Source: Armigeres subalbatus
Lineage: Eukaryota; Arthropoda; Insecta; Diptera; Culicidae
Reading direction: 5' to 3'
Assembly: GCF_024139115.2 (NCBI RefSeq)
Contig: NC_085141.1
Location: 382,808,144-382,872,143, forward strand
Length of the DNA stretch: 64,000 nt
Under the pieces are notes generated by a model, which made no database searches, had not been told where the DNA came from, and saw nothing but the letters and a program-made list of their open reading frames with translations. Each line of letters starts with the position of its first letter. Position 1 is the first letter of the stretch. Below, in pieces: positions 11,257-22,824 of this stretch. Made by a program: the position numbers and the translations under genes.

Positions 11257-12494
11257 GGGGAGACTGGGTAGACTTGATCCCCTTTTCTGATTTCCGATGT
11301 ATCACAGCCAAAAATAAATAAACATGCGCGATTTCCACACAGACTCTCAATGAAATATAGTATTTAACTTTACTGATGTATGACAGTCCTTAAATTATTG
11401 TTGTTATTGATACACAATCGATTTTTTAGAGTGCTTACAAAAATCTTCTTTTAAAATATTCGGGGGAAATTGATCCCTCTCCAAGAACTTGCATTGATAA
11501 AATTAGAAAGGTGCCCTCAGATTTTTTAAATATTTCCGTCAAAATACGCGCCATTTTCGAATTGCTGTGCGTTAGGGTGGCTCAAAAAACACTTTTTCAA
11601 ATTTTTTGATGGGCCGCCCTTTTATTCGGTTCTATTTGATGCCCTGATGCTCTTGACAAAATTTCAGCCAAATCGGTTAACGTTTGGGCGGTGCTAAACT
11701 CGTTGCAAGTTTATATGGAAAAATGTATGCAGAAACATCCAAAAACAGTGATTTGCAGTTGGACAACACAATTTACGATCAAGAACCATGATACTCATTC
11801 AGTTCTTGTAGAATTAAATACAGAATGTTATGCTGAAAACCGCGAGAAGATTAGAGTTTATTACGCAAAGATATTAGCATTTTACTGCAGTGTTGTAGGG
11901 GTGAATTTATTTCTTTTCAAAGGTAAAAGAAACGAAATTTGCTCAAACCCCACTTCACAGAAATGCTAATAACTTAGCCGGGCAAACTCTAATCTTCTCG
12001 CGGTTTTCAGCATAACATTCTGTATTAAATTCTTCAAGATCTGAATGAGTATCATAGTTCTTCATCGTAAGTTGTGCCGTCCAACTGCAATTCACTGGTT
12101 TTGGATGTTTCCAACGAGTTTAGCACCGCCCAAACGTTGACCGATTTGGCTGAAATTTTGTCCAGAGCATCAGGGCATCAAATAGAACCGAATAAGAGGG
12201 CGGTCCATCAAAAAAATTGAAGAAAGTTTTTCCCATACTAATTTGAGCCACCCTACTGTGCGTATACATGAACGATTTTTGTTACTGAATTCGACAGCAA
12301 ACGCAATTTTAAAATTTGGGGAGACTGGATCTCCTTTCTATGATATCGACGCAATAAATATTTTTTTCCTGCCAACCCTTCATCAAATCTGTCAAATCTA
12401 TAAAAAATTAGAAGCCTGAGAACAGATTTATATTTTTTTGAATTTTTTCGCCAAATTTTTGTATGGGTGACTAATGGGGGATCAAATGTCCCCA
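11257..12494. mobile_element. Possible DNA element nested in hAT-like copy 1
   Basis: The left edge reads GGGGAGACTGGGTAGACTTG and the right edge GGGGGATCAAATGTCCCC, giving an approximate terminal inverted repeat. A near-copy of the left edge recurs internally at about 12318. The block separates host sequences that are contiguous in copy 2 and itself contains the foldback at 11573-12255. Exact ends and target duplication were not resolved. Confidence 0.42.
11573..12255. mobile_element. Foldback MITE with 8-bp target duplication, copy A
   Basis: A 683-bp element begins TAGGGTGGCTCAAA and ends with the complement, with arms of roughly 300 bp pairing over almost its whole length. It is flanked by a perfect 8-bp duplication CTGTGCGT (11565-11572 and 12256-12263), pointing to hAT-type mobilisation. 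A diverged relative lies at 27130-27957. No transposase is encoded; the 92-codon frame inside is not credible. Confidence 0.9.
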
Positions 12495-12540
12495 TATTGA
12501 GGCAATAACTTAAAATCCAAATATTCTATCAATAAGTTTC

Positions 12541-13072
12541 AGGGTTCGGATTTCTCACTCACTCACGCGACAACATATCACTCCACCATCCATTTCATCC
12601 GGATAAATTATAGTGCGATAAACTCCGGCACAAGCGTTGGTGCGAAAAATGGTTATCCTTCTTCCCATGTTTCGCGAAAATCAAATGCTGCTTACTTTGC
12701 GTCTCCAAACTGATTGAATCTGACGATGCGCCACAATAAACAGAAGGTTCAATACAGCAGTTTTTCTCTTCGCTTGGTTATAGTGGGGCTCTAAACGTTT
12801 TAGAATTGTTTTGGGTTTGAATCCCATTGCGGTCCTAAATTTTTGTAAATATGCTTGTAAAATATATCTGGAGAGGCGACGAGGAGGAAAATTTGTGGAG
12901 TAAAATTAAATTATCTGGCGAGCCGGCGCTCACGAATTTATTACCCGCCATTCTATCCAGATAAAAATGTTGTTTGAGAATACTTCCTCACAGGGGAACA
13001 TGAAAAAGCACACTCCGCTTAATGGATTAATCGCTGGTTTTTATTCATGTGAGTGAGAATTCCGATCCGAAG
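12541..13072. repeat. Inverted-repeat block within hAT-like copy 1
   Basis: The edges GGTTCGGATTTCTCACTCAC and GTGAGTGAGAATTCCGATCC are imperfect complements. The block is absent from the equivalent place in copy 2, so it is probably another inserted non-autonomous DNA element. Ends are approximate. Confidence 0.45.
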
Positions 13073-13403
13073 CCTTATAAGTTTTTATTGGAATTGTAAT
13101 ACATCCGCCATTAGGCATTTTTGTTAGAGGTACCCCCTGGAGTCAGCGAAGGTACCCCCAGGGGTACATGTACCCCAGGTTGAGAACCGCTGACTTAAAA
13201 GGAATCCGTTAATTTTCACATAGAAAACGTTGTAATATGTAACCGTTCGTACAAAATTTCAAATTATTTTAATAAGTGGCATGTTTTAGACATAAGTACA
13301 CTACGAAATTGTAGATGATAGAGAACACCACTACTGGGTTGTAACCGTGAACAGCAAAACATGGCGTGAATAGTGTCACAGAACAATACTGTGAAGGCGC
13401 GAT

Positions 13404-13847
13404 AGTAACGGGCTTAAGGGTTCTACTATATTTGGCGGGCGATACTCGTCCACTTTGAAACAGGCGAGTGTGTAGATCAGTCGAGCTTATCGAATTGTGG
13501 GGTAAATTGTGCCAAGTGATAGTTCAGTGAATAAAAGTGTACTATCGTTCAGGCTGATATATGGCTGTCCTCTCGATAGGACCTTTTTGCGTGTTTTATT
13601 AATGTAGCCTTCTGACTGGCGTGCAGGAGACAGCCGTAGCACGCACCGATTTGGGTAAATCTTGAGTCTAACCGTCAAGGACCGCCATTGCTTCTCTGGC
13701 TCTAGGCCATAAATATAAAGGAGGGCAAAGCTCTCGGGACGTGGTGGTCCTAATCACCAAGGAGAGGATCCCTTCTCGATTCGACAAAGGGCAATACGTT
13801 TGAAGGGAGCGCCTGTAGTCCACAACCCGTTAATCCAGCCCGTTACA
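13404..13847. repeat. Possible solo LTR or promoter-containing block
   Basis: A GC-richer 444-bp block bounded by GTAACGGGCT and its complement AGCCCGTTAC. It contains a TATA-like ATAAATATAAAGG at about 13709-13721. Short inverted termini plus an internal TATA box suit a solo LTR. No target duplication was found and no partner LTR is present, so a host promoter or a TIR element remains possible. Confidence 0.32.
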
Positions 13848-15341
13848 CACCATCAGGACGCAGTCCAGCAGTGTCGCCATCTTCCAGCAAGCTTCGTCTT
13901 TTCCGTCAGGACCCAGCAACCCAGCGAGCGCTCGCAGAGGTACGCACTGCAGTGAACAGTGAACCAAATACCAACCACCGAAATACACCGTGAAAATCGA
14001 TCCCATAGTGTTAGTTTATTTAAATCTTTGAGCGCCTTTAGTGTTCGCTAGGCCCCTCAGGTAGCCTGGTAGTGCGCCGACCCTGTGATTAGCTTCGAGT
14101 CTCATGCTACTGAGTTGTTGTCGGGTAATTAATCAGTTTCAAATATTGGGGACCTAAACCACTTACGTGAATCTCAAACTGAAGCACTACGATGGCTTGA
14201 AGTTAATTTAGTGGAAAACACTAAAATTTATTAATTAATTTAGTGGAAAACAATGAAAATGAGGATGAAAAAATCCCGGTTTAAAAGTATGCGGGTGAAA
14301 TGGACATAGTGTGTGGGTAAAACAGCCATGTTAAGAAAACAAGCTCAAACCAACGAACTTAGTTGATGAATTGTATGTATGGGCTAATCATCTATAAAAT
14401 GTGCTTCTTGAAATAAAAATGTTGGATAATAATTTATATATTGATAACTTACCATGATTTTACTAGAAAAGCATTAAAAAAGGCTTAAAAGCCTAAATAC
14501 TGCACGTCAAAAATAAATTACGTCACCATGGTATTTCAGCCATAGTTTACATTATAGTAAAGACGAGCTCTTTGGAATAATTTTTTTTTCAACTCGCGTT
14601 GTCGTGTTTTCACTACTATCAATATTGAAGCAGCAGTCATCTTTTTATTCTACGCTTGCTACGATGCCTCAAACCAAAAAAAAAAGGTGACAGTTATTCG
14701 TTGCTTCTTCATCGAGATTGGTGCCTCTGAAAACGCGAGGTATAATTTATTTGGATGCTGGACAGTTTCACCTTAATAAACAGAATAGTTTTCATTTGTG
14801 TGACAATTGTCGATACCTCCCCTCCCTCCCACACTGTCGTCTCACGTGAGAAATGTCGAATTCGACTATGATAGATTGCCAAATTTGTGACAATTTAGCT
14901 CAAACGGGACCTCTGTCCGTTTCACCCACCCTGTCCATTTTAAACCCCCCCCTTCCCCCTGCCTTAATTTTGGTTTCAGCTTATTTCTGTGGCTTTCTGA
15001 TACTTTAGCAAGAAGGAACAATTGAATTAAAGTAAATTCAACATAACAGGTGTAATGAATGGCTATTTTGTCACATAAAAAATCTCACTGTCCGGACATG
15101 GGGGACAGCTACCGGATGCAGAGATTGATTTTGCATCACAGTTACATTGTATATCAAACAAATCATAATCGCCTAATAAGCCTAATATTAACCATATCCA
15201 CATAATTCGAATGCATCCAATTGATTTTAATATTTTTGATTCAACTCTTTTAAAGTAAGGCGAAACATAAAAAAATCGAGCATTTTTTTCATGATTAATT
15301 ATTCGTGAGCGTCTTAGGAGAAATATTACACGGTAAAAAGA
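13848..15341. other. Mixed sequence; weak terminal-repeat edges
   Basis: 13848-14160 is moderately GC-rich with no frame of interest. Near 14288 GGGTGAAATGGACATAG, and near 14921 CCGTTTCACCCACCCTGTCC, are rough complements and may mark an old DNA element of about 650 bp. No coding sequence was seen. Confidence 0.35.
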
Positions 15342-15522
15342 CTATTCTTCCATTTACTTCCACTAATTAATTTTTAAGTATCAAACAAATTACATATTTC
15401 GTTCTGTACTTGAAAACTTGAGTCGATAACAAAACACTGAAGTACTTTTCAAGTAGAAAACGAAATACGTATCTGTTTGATACATAGAAATGAATTAGTG
15501 GAAGCAAATGGAAGAATAATAG
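15342..15522. mobile_element. Palindromic MITE
   Basis: Arms CTATTCTTCCATTTACTTCC... (15342-15425) pair with the right half (15437-15522) with scattered mismatches. A 143-codon minus-strand frame (15367-15798) crosses it and is dismissed. No target duplication was resolved. Confidence 0.75.
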
Positions 15523-16030
15523 ATTTTTGTTTAATTTCAAATTATGTACAAAGTTTACAACATGAGGATCTGATATGCAGGTAAAGGAATTTTCAATAGC
15601 TTCCTTTTGTATTGAATAAGATGGTGGAGAGACAAATTTCGTTTTGAGAAGTGTGAGGTATTGTGAAGTGTCCGGCGCTGGGGGATCTCCCCCTACTTTA
15701 TGATAAATTCTTTTCAACACAGCTGTCCAAAAAAATATAGCCCAACGCAAAATGAGCGAGAACGAATCGCTTTTTATTTTTTTCGCACTTGTATGCAAGT
15801 TTCATAAGCTTGTGTTTTCATAACTTGTTATGATTCAGGGAGGTAGGAATACAGGTTCCTAATTTGGCCAGTTTCTCGCATAACTCCGAAAGTAAAGCAT
15901 TTTTGTTGGTTTTATTATTTATGCTTCTTTGCTATTAAAATTGATCGATAGTTCTTTGAAAAATATGCATTTTTCAGGGTTGGCCAAATTAGGCATTAAG
16001 GTGGGCAAAACTGGTACACTTCTCCTACCA
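15523..16030. other. AT-rich sequence without recognisable feature
   Basis: Contains two short words around TTTGGCCA (15865 and 15985) but no definable repeat or gene. Confidence 0.4.
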
Positions 16031-16298
16031 AATGGTCATGTTTGAGGATCAAAATCTCGATTTCTAGAGGTTCGAGATATATTTGACATCCCATCCTAAA
16101 ATGATCTAAATTTTCAATTAATAATGGTTTTTTGTATGCATGTTTACTCAAAAGGCACGATTTAGTTGGAAATATTAATAAAACGTTTATAATTATTTAT
16201 AATTATTAACAGCTTTATAATTATTAACAACTGAAACCTGCCCTTATATCCTCAATAATCGCTAGAAATCGAGATTTTGGTTCTAGAACATGACCATT
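16031..16298. mobile_element. Foldback MITE-like element
   Basis: The edges AATGGTCATGTTTGAGGATC and the complement ending CATGACCATT form arms of about 45 bp around an AT-rich centre with a short TTATAATTATTAACA duplication. Non-coding. The target duplication is unclear. Confidence 0.62.
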
Positions 16299-16589
16299 TT
16301 GCATGAGAATCAGCGAATGCCTTATAATTATTTCCGGGTGTGTAGCAGTTGCTGGGTAAGAGGCTAAGCACCGCGAAATGGGAACTTTTTTATTCCTTCA
16401 GGTACGCGAAGTACTAGCGGTATGCATTACCCAGCTTTTAACATGCCTTTTACTGGACTAGGTGACCTTTTACCAAAAATATGGGTAGAATGAGAATAGT
16501 GTAGAGGTAATGAATCACCCACTTTGAACAGGCTTACAGCGGCACACTAGGAGTTAACTTTATGAAATCAGTATGGCGGAATGGGGTAT

Positions 16590-16835
16590 ACTCCGTTAAG
16601 CATAAGAACGTTACGCATAAGGACGTTAGGCATAATGGGCGTTAGGCATAACGGACGATAGGCATAATGTACGTTAGGCATAAAATGACCCAAAGAACAG
16701 CTTATGACATAAAGAAGGCAGAATTATGCCAAACGTCCATTATGCCTAACGTATATTATGCCTATCGTCCGTTAGGCCTAACGTCCATTATGCCTAACGT
16801 ACTTATGCCTAACGTTCTTATGCCTAACGTCGCGG
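16590..16835. repeat. Inverted arrays of a GTTAGGCATAA microsatellite-like unit
   Basis: Five to six copies of a 14-17-bp unit around CGTTAGGCATAATGGA run one way (16597-16683), and about seven copies of the complement (TTATGCCTAACGTCCA) run the other way (16727-16832). The whole block folds back on itself around a 40-bp spacer. A 62-codon frame made of repeated IMPNV is an artefact. Confidence 0.8.
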
Positions 16836-17114
16836 ACCCGGCGAAATGCATCTAAGGTCAAATTACTTGAAATTAGTCACCTTCATAAAAAAAATAGTAG
16901 CGAATGCCTTCCTACGTAACTGGTACCAAAAATTTTTCCGTAAAAAGTCCCTTGTTTTGAGAAAACCCGCGTTAGATGTCTTTCGCTATACAAATTTCTG
17001 GTGGTTAACTCATGCCTAGCTATTCACACATATACGATAGCGCCTGGATGATGGCAGCGGCGAGTAGAAAACCAGTCACCGCTGGTTTTCTACTGTAATG
17101 CCAATCACAAGTCT
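16836..17114. other. Unassigned sequence
   Basis: A short local inverted word around CCAGTCACCGCTGGTTTTC (17070-17092) is present; nothing else was identified. Confidence 0.35.
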
Positions 17115-17355
17115 AAACCAACATTTGAAAAGGGCGTAACAGCCAAAATTTATTCCTTCCTATTCTTTGTCTACATATATAGCTAAATATACCTAAACGA
17201 TTGTACGACAATTCCCCGAAAACCAATTCCCCGAATGCAATTTCCCCGAATGAAATTTCCCCGAATAACAATTCCTCGAACGTAACATTTCCCCGAATGT
17301 AACAATTCCCCGAATGCAACATTTCCCCGAATGTAACATTTCCCCGAATTGTTTC
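17115..17355 (-). repeat. CATTCGGGGAAATGTTA minisatellite element, copy 1
   Basis: About nine degenerate 16-17-bp units (complement of ACATTCGGGGAAATGT; units contain the inverted pair ACATT/AATGT) lie at 17215-17352. They are joined to about 100 bp of unique flank (17115-17214). The same array-plus-flank order recurs in reverse orientation at 22825-23060. Sharing of non-repetitive flank shows the array travelled as part of a larger mobile unit. The frames across it are repeat artefacts. Confidence 0.82.
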
Positions 17356-17521
17356 CACAGTACAGATAAAACTAAAACTGAAAAAGGAATCTGCGTCGTT
17401 TAACATAAAGTCGCATAATTGACTTTTGACACAATTTTGAGTTGCAACAAAAGTGAGGGTCGCGGGACAACTCGCTTAAAAATTGTAAAAAAAATGCTGG
17501 GACATTGGGCCGAAGACAATT

Positions 17522-17712
17522 ACAGTCAAACCTCCATGAGTCGATGTAGAAGGGACCGTCGACTCATGGAAATCTCGAGATGTGGAATAGAAAATCCTTT
17601 GGAAGCTGATTGAAGGGACCATCTCAGTAACCCAGGAAATATTTTTTAATATGGCCTAATTTGCTTCCATGAGTCGATATCGAGTCATGGAACATCGACT
17701 CATGACAGTTTT
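17522..17712. mobile_element. MITE with CCATGAGTCGA subterminal repeats
   Basis: The left edge CAGTCAAACCTCCATGAGTC and repeated internal CATGAGTCGA/TCGACTCATG words in both orientations mark a short inverted-repeat element. The right terminus is decayed (ATCGACTCATGACAG). Non-coding. Confidence 0.6.
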
Positions 17713-17734
17713 ATTTTATGCCGAACCGTCATTA

Positions 17735-18140
17735 TGCCGAGTGAGAAGAAAGAAAAATGAATAGTCAGTAGTGAAAAGTGAGACGTGAGAAGTGAGAAGA
17801 GCGTAATGAGAAGTGAGTAATGAGAACTGAGAAGTGAGAAGTGAGAAGCGAAAATTGAGATGTGAGAAGCGAGATATGAGAAGTGAGATGTGAGAAGTGA
17901 GAAGTGAGAAGTGAGGAGTGAGAAGTGAGAAGTGAGAAGTGAGTAGTGAGAAGTGAGTAGTGAGTAGTGGGAAGTGAGAAGTGAGAAGTGAGAAGTGAAA
18001 TGTAAGAAATGAGAAGTAAGTACAGTGAGTAAGTACATAGTAAGAAGTGAAAAGTATGGAGTAAGAAGTGAGAAGTGAAAAATATGATGCAAGAAGTGTT
18101 ATATACGAAATACGAAGTGAGATGTAGGAAGAGAGAATGG
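17735..18140. repeat. GTGAGAA microsatellite/minisatellite
   Basis: About 400 bp are dominated by GTGAGAA and TGAGAAG words, mostly 7 bp, purine-rich on the plus strand. A 130-codon minus-strand frame of repeated SLLTSHF is an artefact. Confidence 0.92.
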
Positions 18141-18177
18141 AAAAATTAGGAAGAAGGATAGAGGAAGAAAATTAATG

Positions 18178-18880
18178 CGTCTTCCGGTATAATGTTTTTT
18201 TTTTTATAATCGCTTCACCCGGTATTAGGGAAGACGAGTTATAATGCCTTCTTAAAATGAACACGTTTGCCCAATATAAGACAAAGAGGGTAGATAGACC
18301 CTTCTTCAATTGTACACGTTTGCCTGGAGTAAAGCGAAGGAAGGAGATAATGCCTTCCTTAAATGATCGCGTCTACGCAGTATAAGGACAATGGAGGAGA
18401 TATTGCCTTCTTTGAATGAACACGTATTTTTTTTCGGTTTATATAATTGATATTTATTGCTAGATGCGATCTCATATATTATATCTATTCCAGCCAAACT
18501 CGTCCACATCAAAGGAAGAGACTACATTTATCATAACCTTATTGCAGGCAAATTTCTACTTCTGAAACAGTAATTTCATTCTACTTTGACTTATTTCGAG
18601 CTAACGCCTAACTGTAATGAATTGATCACATCTACCGTTTCCATATACCAGGTAGATACAGGTTTTTAAAAAAGAAATAACATTCACTTCTTCATTATTC
18701 TGGAAAAACACCTACTTTCAAAGTAGAGATCAAATTAATCCATTGCGTTATTCCGAGTAGACTACTTTTAACTACTTAGTACTACTTTTAAAGAAGGGAT
18801 CACATTCACCATTGCCTTATTCCGGGCATACGCATTATTTTTTTTAAGGATTCATATCCACGATTACAGCAACTTCTTAA
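18178..18880. repeat. Degenerate ~55-bp tandem repeat in both orientations
   Basis: At 18178-18425 about five degenerate copies of a 52-58-bp unit with the words AATGCCTTCTT, ACACGTTTGCC and AGTATAAGG occur. From about 18520 to 18880 the same unit recurs in the opposite direction (for example TTTAAAGAAGGGATCACATT and ATTGCCTTATTCCGGGC), so the block is a fold-back of two decayed arrays. A related unit appears at 41699-41785. Confidence 0.6.
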
Positions 18881-19742
18881 GAAGAGATAGACCTTACATA
18901 GGACAGGAGTTTGATTTCACAAATTTTTACCATGATGCTTTCAAACGGAATTTATGTTCGCGATTCTGCTCCACCAAATAAATTCAGCTTATGTTCGAAT
19001 ATTTTAGAAAAAATGAATAGGAAAACACTTTATTATAATATCTTTATAATTTAACAATAAGATATATAATTTAACAGTAAAGAATATCAAGGGCATACAA
19101 TACTATCGAAAGATTTGGTCATGTTCGGCATCTCCAAAGAGACACTCTGGAACAAATCTTTGAACGCTGCTCCAACAATCAATATGAAACTGCCGATATT
19201 TTCATGGTTCCAGTTTCATAGACTTTGAACGATCCTCGGTACCCAGAAATGTCATTTCAGAACGTTGTTCGTAATTTATGAACGGCCTTTAGAACAAGAT
19301 TTAGCACTGTCGTCTAGGTAACACTTTCGTTATTTGTTGTGATTTTTCATCCAACAATTGAAGAAAATGGAAATCAACTGTCGTGGAAATGGATCAGGAA
19401 AAACTTAATAACTAATATTTTTGCAACTGCCTTGAATTTAATTATACATTTTTATTTTTTAGCTACATTATTGTTCTGTCATCGGTGCATCCAATATGCC
19501 AGTATTTTTGACGTAGAGGATTCATAACAATTTTCCCAATCATGTAAACCGAAAGATGGTGGCCAGACTTGCCGATTTCTCGGTAGTCCTACTGATTTTT
19601 CAGTAGTTTTTCGATTCACAGACGAACGATCCAAAACTACGGATTTGTCAAAATTCTTACCCAAAGATACCGCAAAATGTAATATCTGTTGAAGTGTTGG
19701 AAGCCTCCTAACCTGTCGCACACTACCAGATAACACTTCTTT
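18881..19742. other. AT-rich sequence without recognisable feature
   Basis: Short frames only. No inverted repeats or domains were seen. Confidence 0.4.
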
Positions 19743-20096
19743 TTAGTTTGCATGCATCGCAACTCGTCTGGCTCTCCATCCTATTGAGATTCTCCTTATC
19801 AAACAATTCCTGCTCCATCCGTTACAAATGGCCCACATTCTGAAAATTGCTAGGCAATCTCTCAGCACATGCATATACAAGGGGCCCTTCTCCGATGCTG
19901 GTATAGCGCACCTCGATACTTTGCCGTTGGGCAATGATGTATCAATCTGGAGCATCTCCGGGACGGACAAAAGGAATACGTTTATTATTTGGATCTTAGC
20001 ATGTTTGATTGTCTGAATACTGACTGATACTTCAAATCTGTTGATTGTTTTGAGATTTTGTGGAAATCTGAATATTGCAGCACTCCTCAACTTCAA
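19743..20096 (-). pseudogene. Possible LINE C-terminal fragment
   Basis: This 117-codon minus-strand frame contains YMHVLRDCLAIFRMW, which resembles the His-x3-Asp-Cys zinc segment (HVLRDC) found after RNase H in I/R1-type LINE ORF2 proteins. The upstream Cys pair of that motif is not visible. Only one motif supports it, so chance similarity is possible. Confidence 0.35.
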
Positions 20097-20523
20097 ATGT
20101 GATGATACTGCTTGTTATGGAAACTAGTTTTTTTTTCTAACGATACTCTGCTTACGTTTTACCCATCAAAAAAAAAAAAACAAAGAACTTCATAAATTAA
20201 TTATTTTTGCTTATAATGTTGAAGATTTGAATCCAGGCTGAAGTCCATGGCTCACATAAATGAGATTCCTGATTGAATACTTATATGAAGATGTACGTTT
20301 AACATATCCTGAAAGTGTTCGTATCGGTTGTTCCAACATGATGTTGACTACGCCATACATTTGATACGATTTATTCCATTTCTATCCGATTACTGTCGAT
20401 ATATCAAAAAATCATGGAAGTACGTGGTTCTGCATGACTTCTTTGGAAGCACAAGATATATTCGAGCATATTTCAGAAATATCTCCGAAACCCATTACCT
20501 ACATATAGGCTGCTATTGAGATA
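20097..20523. other. AT-rich sequence without recognisable feature
   Basis: A poly-A run at about 20167-20180. Nothing else identified. Confidence 0.4.
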
Positions 20524-20656
20524 CGTGGGATTATTCTACGAGTGGATTGACGTGAGAAGATTCGTATAGCCCCATTTGAATAACATGATCACCTCACGTG
20601 AGAATTGCTAAAATCGACTCGCTTCGCGTCACTCGACTCGTAGAATAAGCCCCACG
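20524..20656. mobile_element. Short MITE with CGTGGG terminal repeats
   Basis: The ends CGTGGGATTATTCTACGAGT and ACTCGTAGAATAAGCCCCAC pair over about 30 bp with small mismatches. 133 bp, non-coding. No clear target duplication. Confidence 0.72.
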
Positions 20657-20713
20657 ATTTCAATTCGTTCAATTGCAGTGTTGTTGCTTTTGTTGTTTAG
20701 TTAATCATTAGTT

Positions 20714-20981
20714 CAACCGTCTAAGACGAATTAAGTACTCTCCATTAGATTCCACCTATTATTTTCGATATCTTTGCAGATACGTATTTCGACCACAACT
20801 GTGTTTTCGTCTTCAGTGTCTCGTACTTGACTCGTACTCATACTCGTACTCGTACTTGAGTCGAGTCAAGTCAAGACACTGAAGACGATCACACAGTTGT
20901 GGTCGAAATACATATCTGCAAAGATATCGAAAATAATTGGTGGAATTAAATGGAGAGTACTTAATTCGTCTTAGATGGTTG
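20714..20981. mobile_element. Palindromic MITE, CAACCNTCTAAGACGAATTA family
   Basis: Arms of about 115 bp (20714-20830 and 20868-20981) pair almost perfectly, including TATCTTTGCAGATACGTATT and TTCGACCACAACTGTG. The loop is a GACTCGTACT-type simple repeat. A decayed half-copy lies at about 23600-23765. Confidence 0.85.
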
Positions 20982-21790
20982 AATACATTCCACTAAAAGA
21001 GCTTTATATATTTTTCTGAATCATTAGTTGTTTGCGGTAAATATTTTCTCAAAGAGTCAAACTATCGCAAGGTCATGGAGCACATGTAAGACAAAAATAG
21101 AGTCATAGCGAATCGAGTATTAAGGAAAAAAATAGCTCAACAGCCGAAATTAGTCGCAAATTAGTCAAAATCGCAGACTGAAACTAACTTGCCCCTCCTA
21201 GGAGTAGCATACAATGCGTAATTGACGGACCTGATCAGGTTTTGCGACCATTTTTTTATCTGATACGTATGGTTAATGCCTACGGACAAGATGAATTGTT
21301 TGTAAGTTTATTCGTTGCAAGTTTTGAACTACCAAAATACCCGATTATTTAAAAACGGGGATAGTCGAGCCTTATCACTGTTACGGTTAACGGCCATCAC
21401 AAGGTGGATGCAACTCCGATTGGTTTAGGTTACATACACATATACTGTAATTGATTACCTATTTAAATTTTAGCTTTTAATCTTCATCAACCTTATACTA
21501 TAAAGAAAATACCTATTATTTTAAATTTTAATTTGAATTGTATAACACTATAATATGATACTCCTCATTGAGGAAGCATTTGACAAATGCTTGAGTGCTA
21601 TAAAACACCGTACAACTATATGGGAACAAGAAGTGAGATACGACAACACGGAAGCCTAGAACAATGGAAGGAGAATAATTACTATCAAAGGATGGAGAGA
21701 ACTGGGATGTGGGAAAAATACAGTAGCCGAGGAGCCTACTGGTGTCCGTTGAAGATAAAATTTCCCGTAACAAATTCCGGGACGTTACTG
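20982..21790. other. AT-rich sequence without recognisable feature
   Basis: Two overlapping frames (21528-21815 minus, 21587-21802 plus) lack domains. Nothing else identified. Confidence 0.35.
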
Positions 21791-22440
21791 CGTGTAAATT
21801 GAAGCTCGTTGACACCTTCGTAGCCGGGAGTGGAGTGTTGTTCCAGTCTAAGAATTACCGCGCACGATTCGTCTCAGCATTCCTTGCCAGTGACCTGCGA
21901 GTACCATTCGCCAATTTTGCTAGGCCACACGTCACGTGACCGCTGGACGTCCGTTTTTGAGGTTAGGACCCAGTAAGATTGTGTGGTTGTGTGGTTTTGC
22001 GCCCGCTTGCTGGAATCTGAACTGATGCGTTTAGCGTCCGTCGGCGGGCAATCGCAGCCCCTGACTACCTACATAATGAGCATCAACTTACGGACCAAGG
22101 ATACCCGTGCCGGTGACTAGCGAGACCCAGAAGCCAATTCGCAAGATCAGACTCGGCTGGTGGGCAAGTACGCTTGCTACTGAGGAGAAGGACCAGGTAA
22201 GGTTGTGTGATTTCGTGCCCGCTTACCGGGAACCCTATCCAGTGCGGCTTGCTTTCGCCAGCGGGCACACGTAAACCGACTGATAAACCGAGGCGAAAGA
22301 ATTTGCTTCGAATGCCAAGCGGTTCAACCAACGTCAGCCCTGTAGTATACTGATATGGTCTGGTCGCACATATGAGTGTTGTTGAGTCCTCTTTCAGTAA
22401 GTTGTCGCCGACCCTGAGAGGGTATAGCCACGGGGCTGGT
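21791..22440. other. GC-richer block with two diverged direct repeats
   Basis: GC content is visibly higher than in neighbours. Two diverged segments of about 90 bp, 21961-22050 and 22190-22270, share the order GGACC-AGTAAG-TTGTGTG-GCCCGCTT-GCGGGC. No convincing ORF. It could be a transposon untranslated region or a single-copy host segment. Confidence 0.4.
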
Positions 22441-22800
22441 CAATCATAACATCACTAGATTTTTTGTATGTTTTGTTCTTCCGAATGATCTCCGATTATT
22501 GACTAAAATGAGAGAATAATTAGTAAATATAAGAAACTTATAATCGGATGAATGATATTAGTCGATATTACGAAATTCCACAGGAAAATCATAAACAAAC
22601 AAATACTATGATACTATGGCGACGACAATTAGAACAAATTCAAATTTTCATCAAAGGATTGCTTAGTCATACCGGGACCGCTGGGTACCGAAATATTAGT
22701 ACACTGGAACCACAAAATGAGTACTAATTTGCTGTGACCCCAACATCTTGATTATTATATCTATGGCTGCTCTGTTCGGGCGTCAATAGTCGATGACAAT
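22441..22800. other. AT-rich sequence without recognisable feature
   Basis: No repeat or frame of interest was seen. Confidence 0.35.
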
Positions 22801-22824
22801 TATGTGTTTGCAAAAACTACTTTA

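Larger units (their letters stand above)
9731..13192. mobile_element. hAT-like minisatellite-carrying element, copy 1 (interrupted)
   Basis: The left end is CAGCGGTTCTCAACCT and the right end is its complement AGGTTGAGAACCGCTG, the CAG-type terminus common in hAT transposons. The termini and subterminal AGGTACCCC motifs match copy 2 at 29781-31303. The flanking 8-mers acctaaag (9723-9730) and acttaaaa (13193-13200) match at 6 of 8 positions, consistent with a decayed hAT target duplication. It carries the 23-bp minisatellite (10158-11015). It is 3.46 kb rather than 1.5 kb because other elements inserted into it: a TA-flanked MITE (9840-10029), a block from about 11257 to 12494 with an internal foldback, and another inverted-repeat piece (12541-13072). 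No transposase frame is present. Confidence 0.82.

Noticed and set aside
15367..15798. 143-codon minus-strand frame
   Set aside because: Crosses a palindromic MITE and has no recognisable domain.
17700..18092. 130-codon frame of repeated SLLTSHF
   Set aside because: Translation of the GTGAGAA simple repeat.
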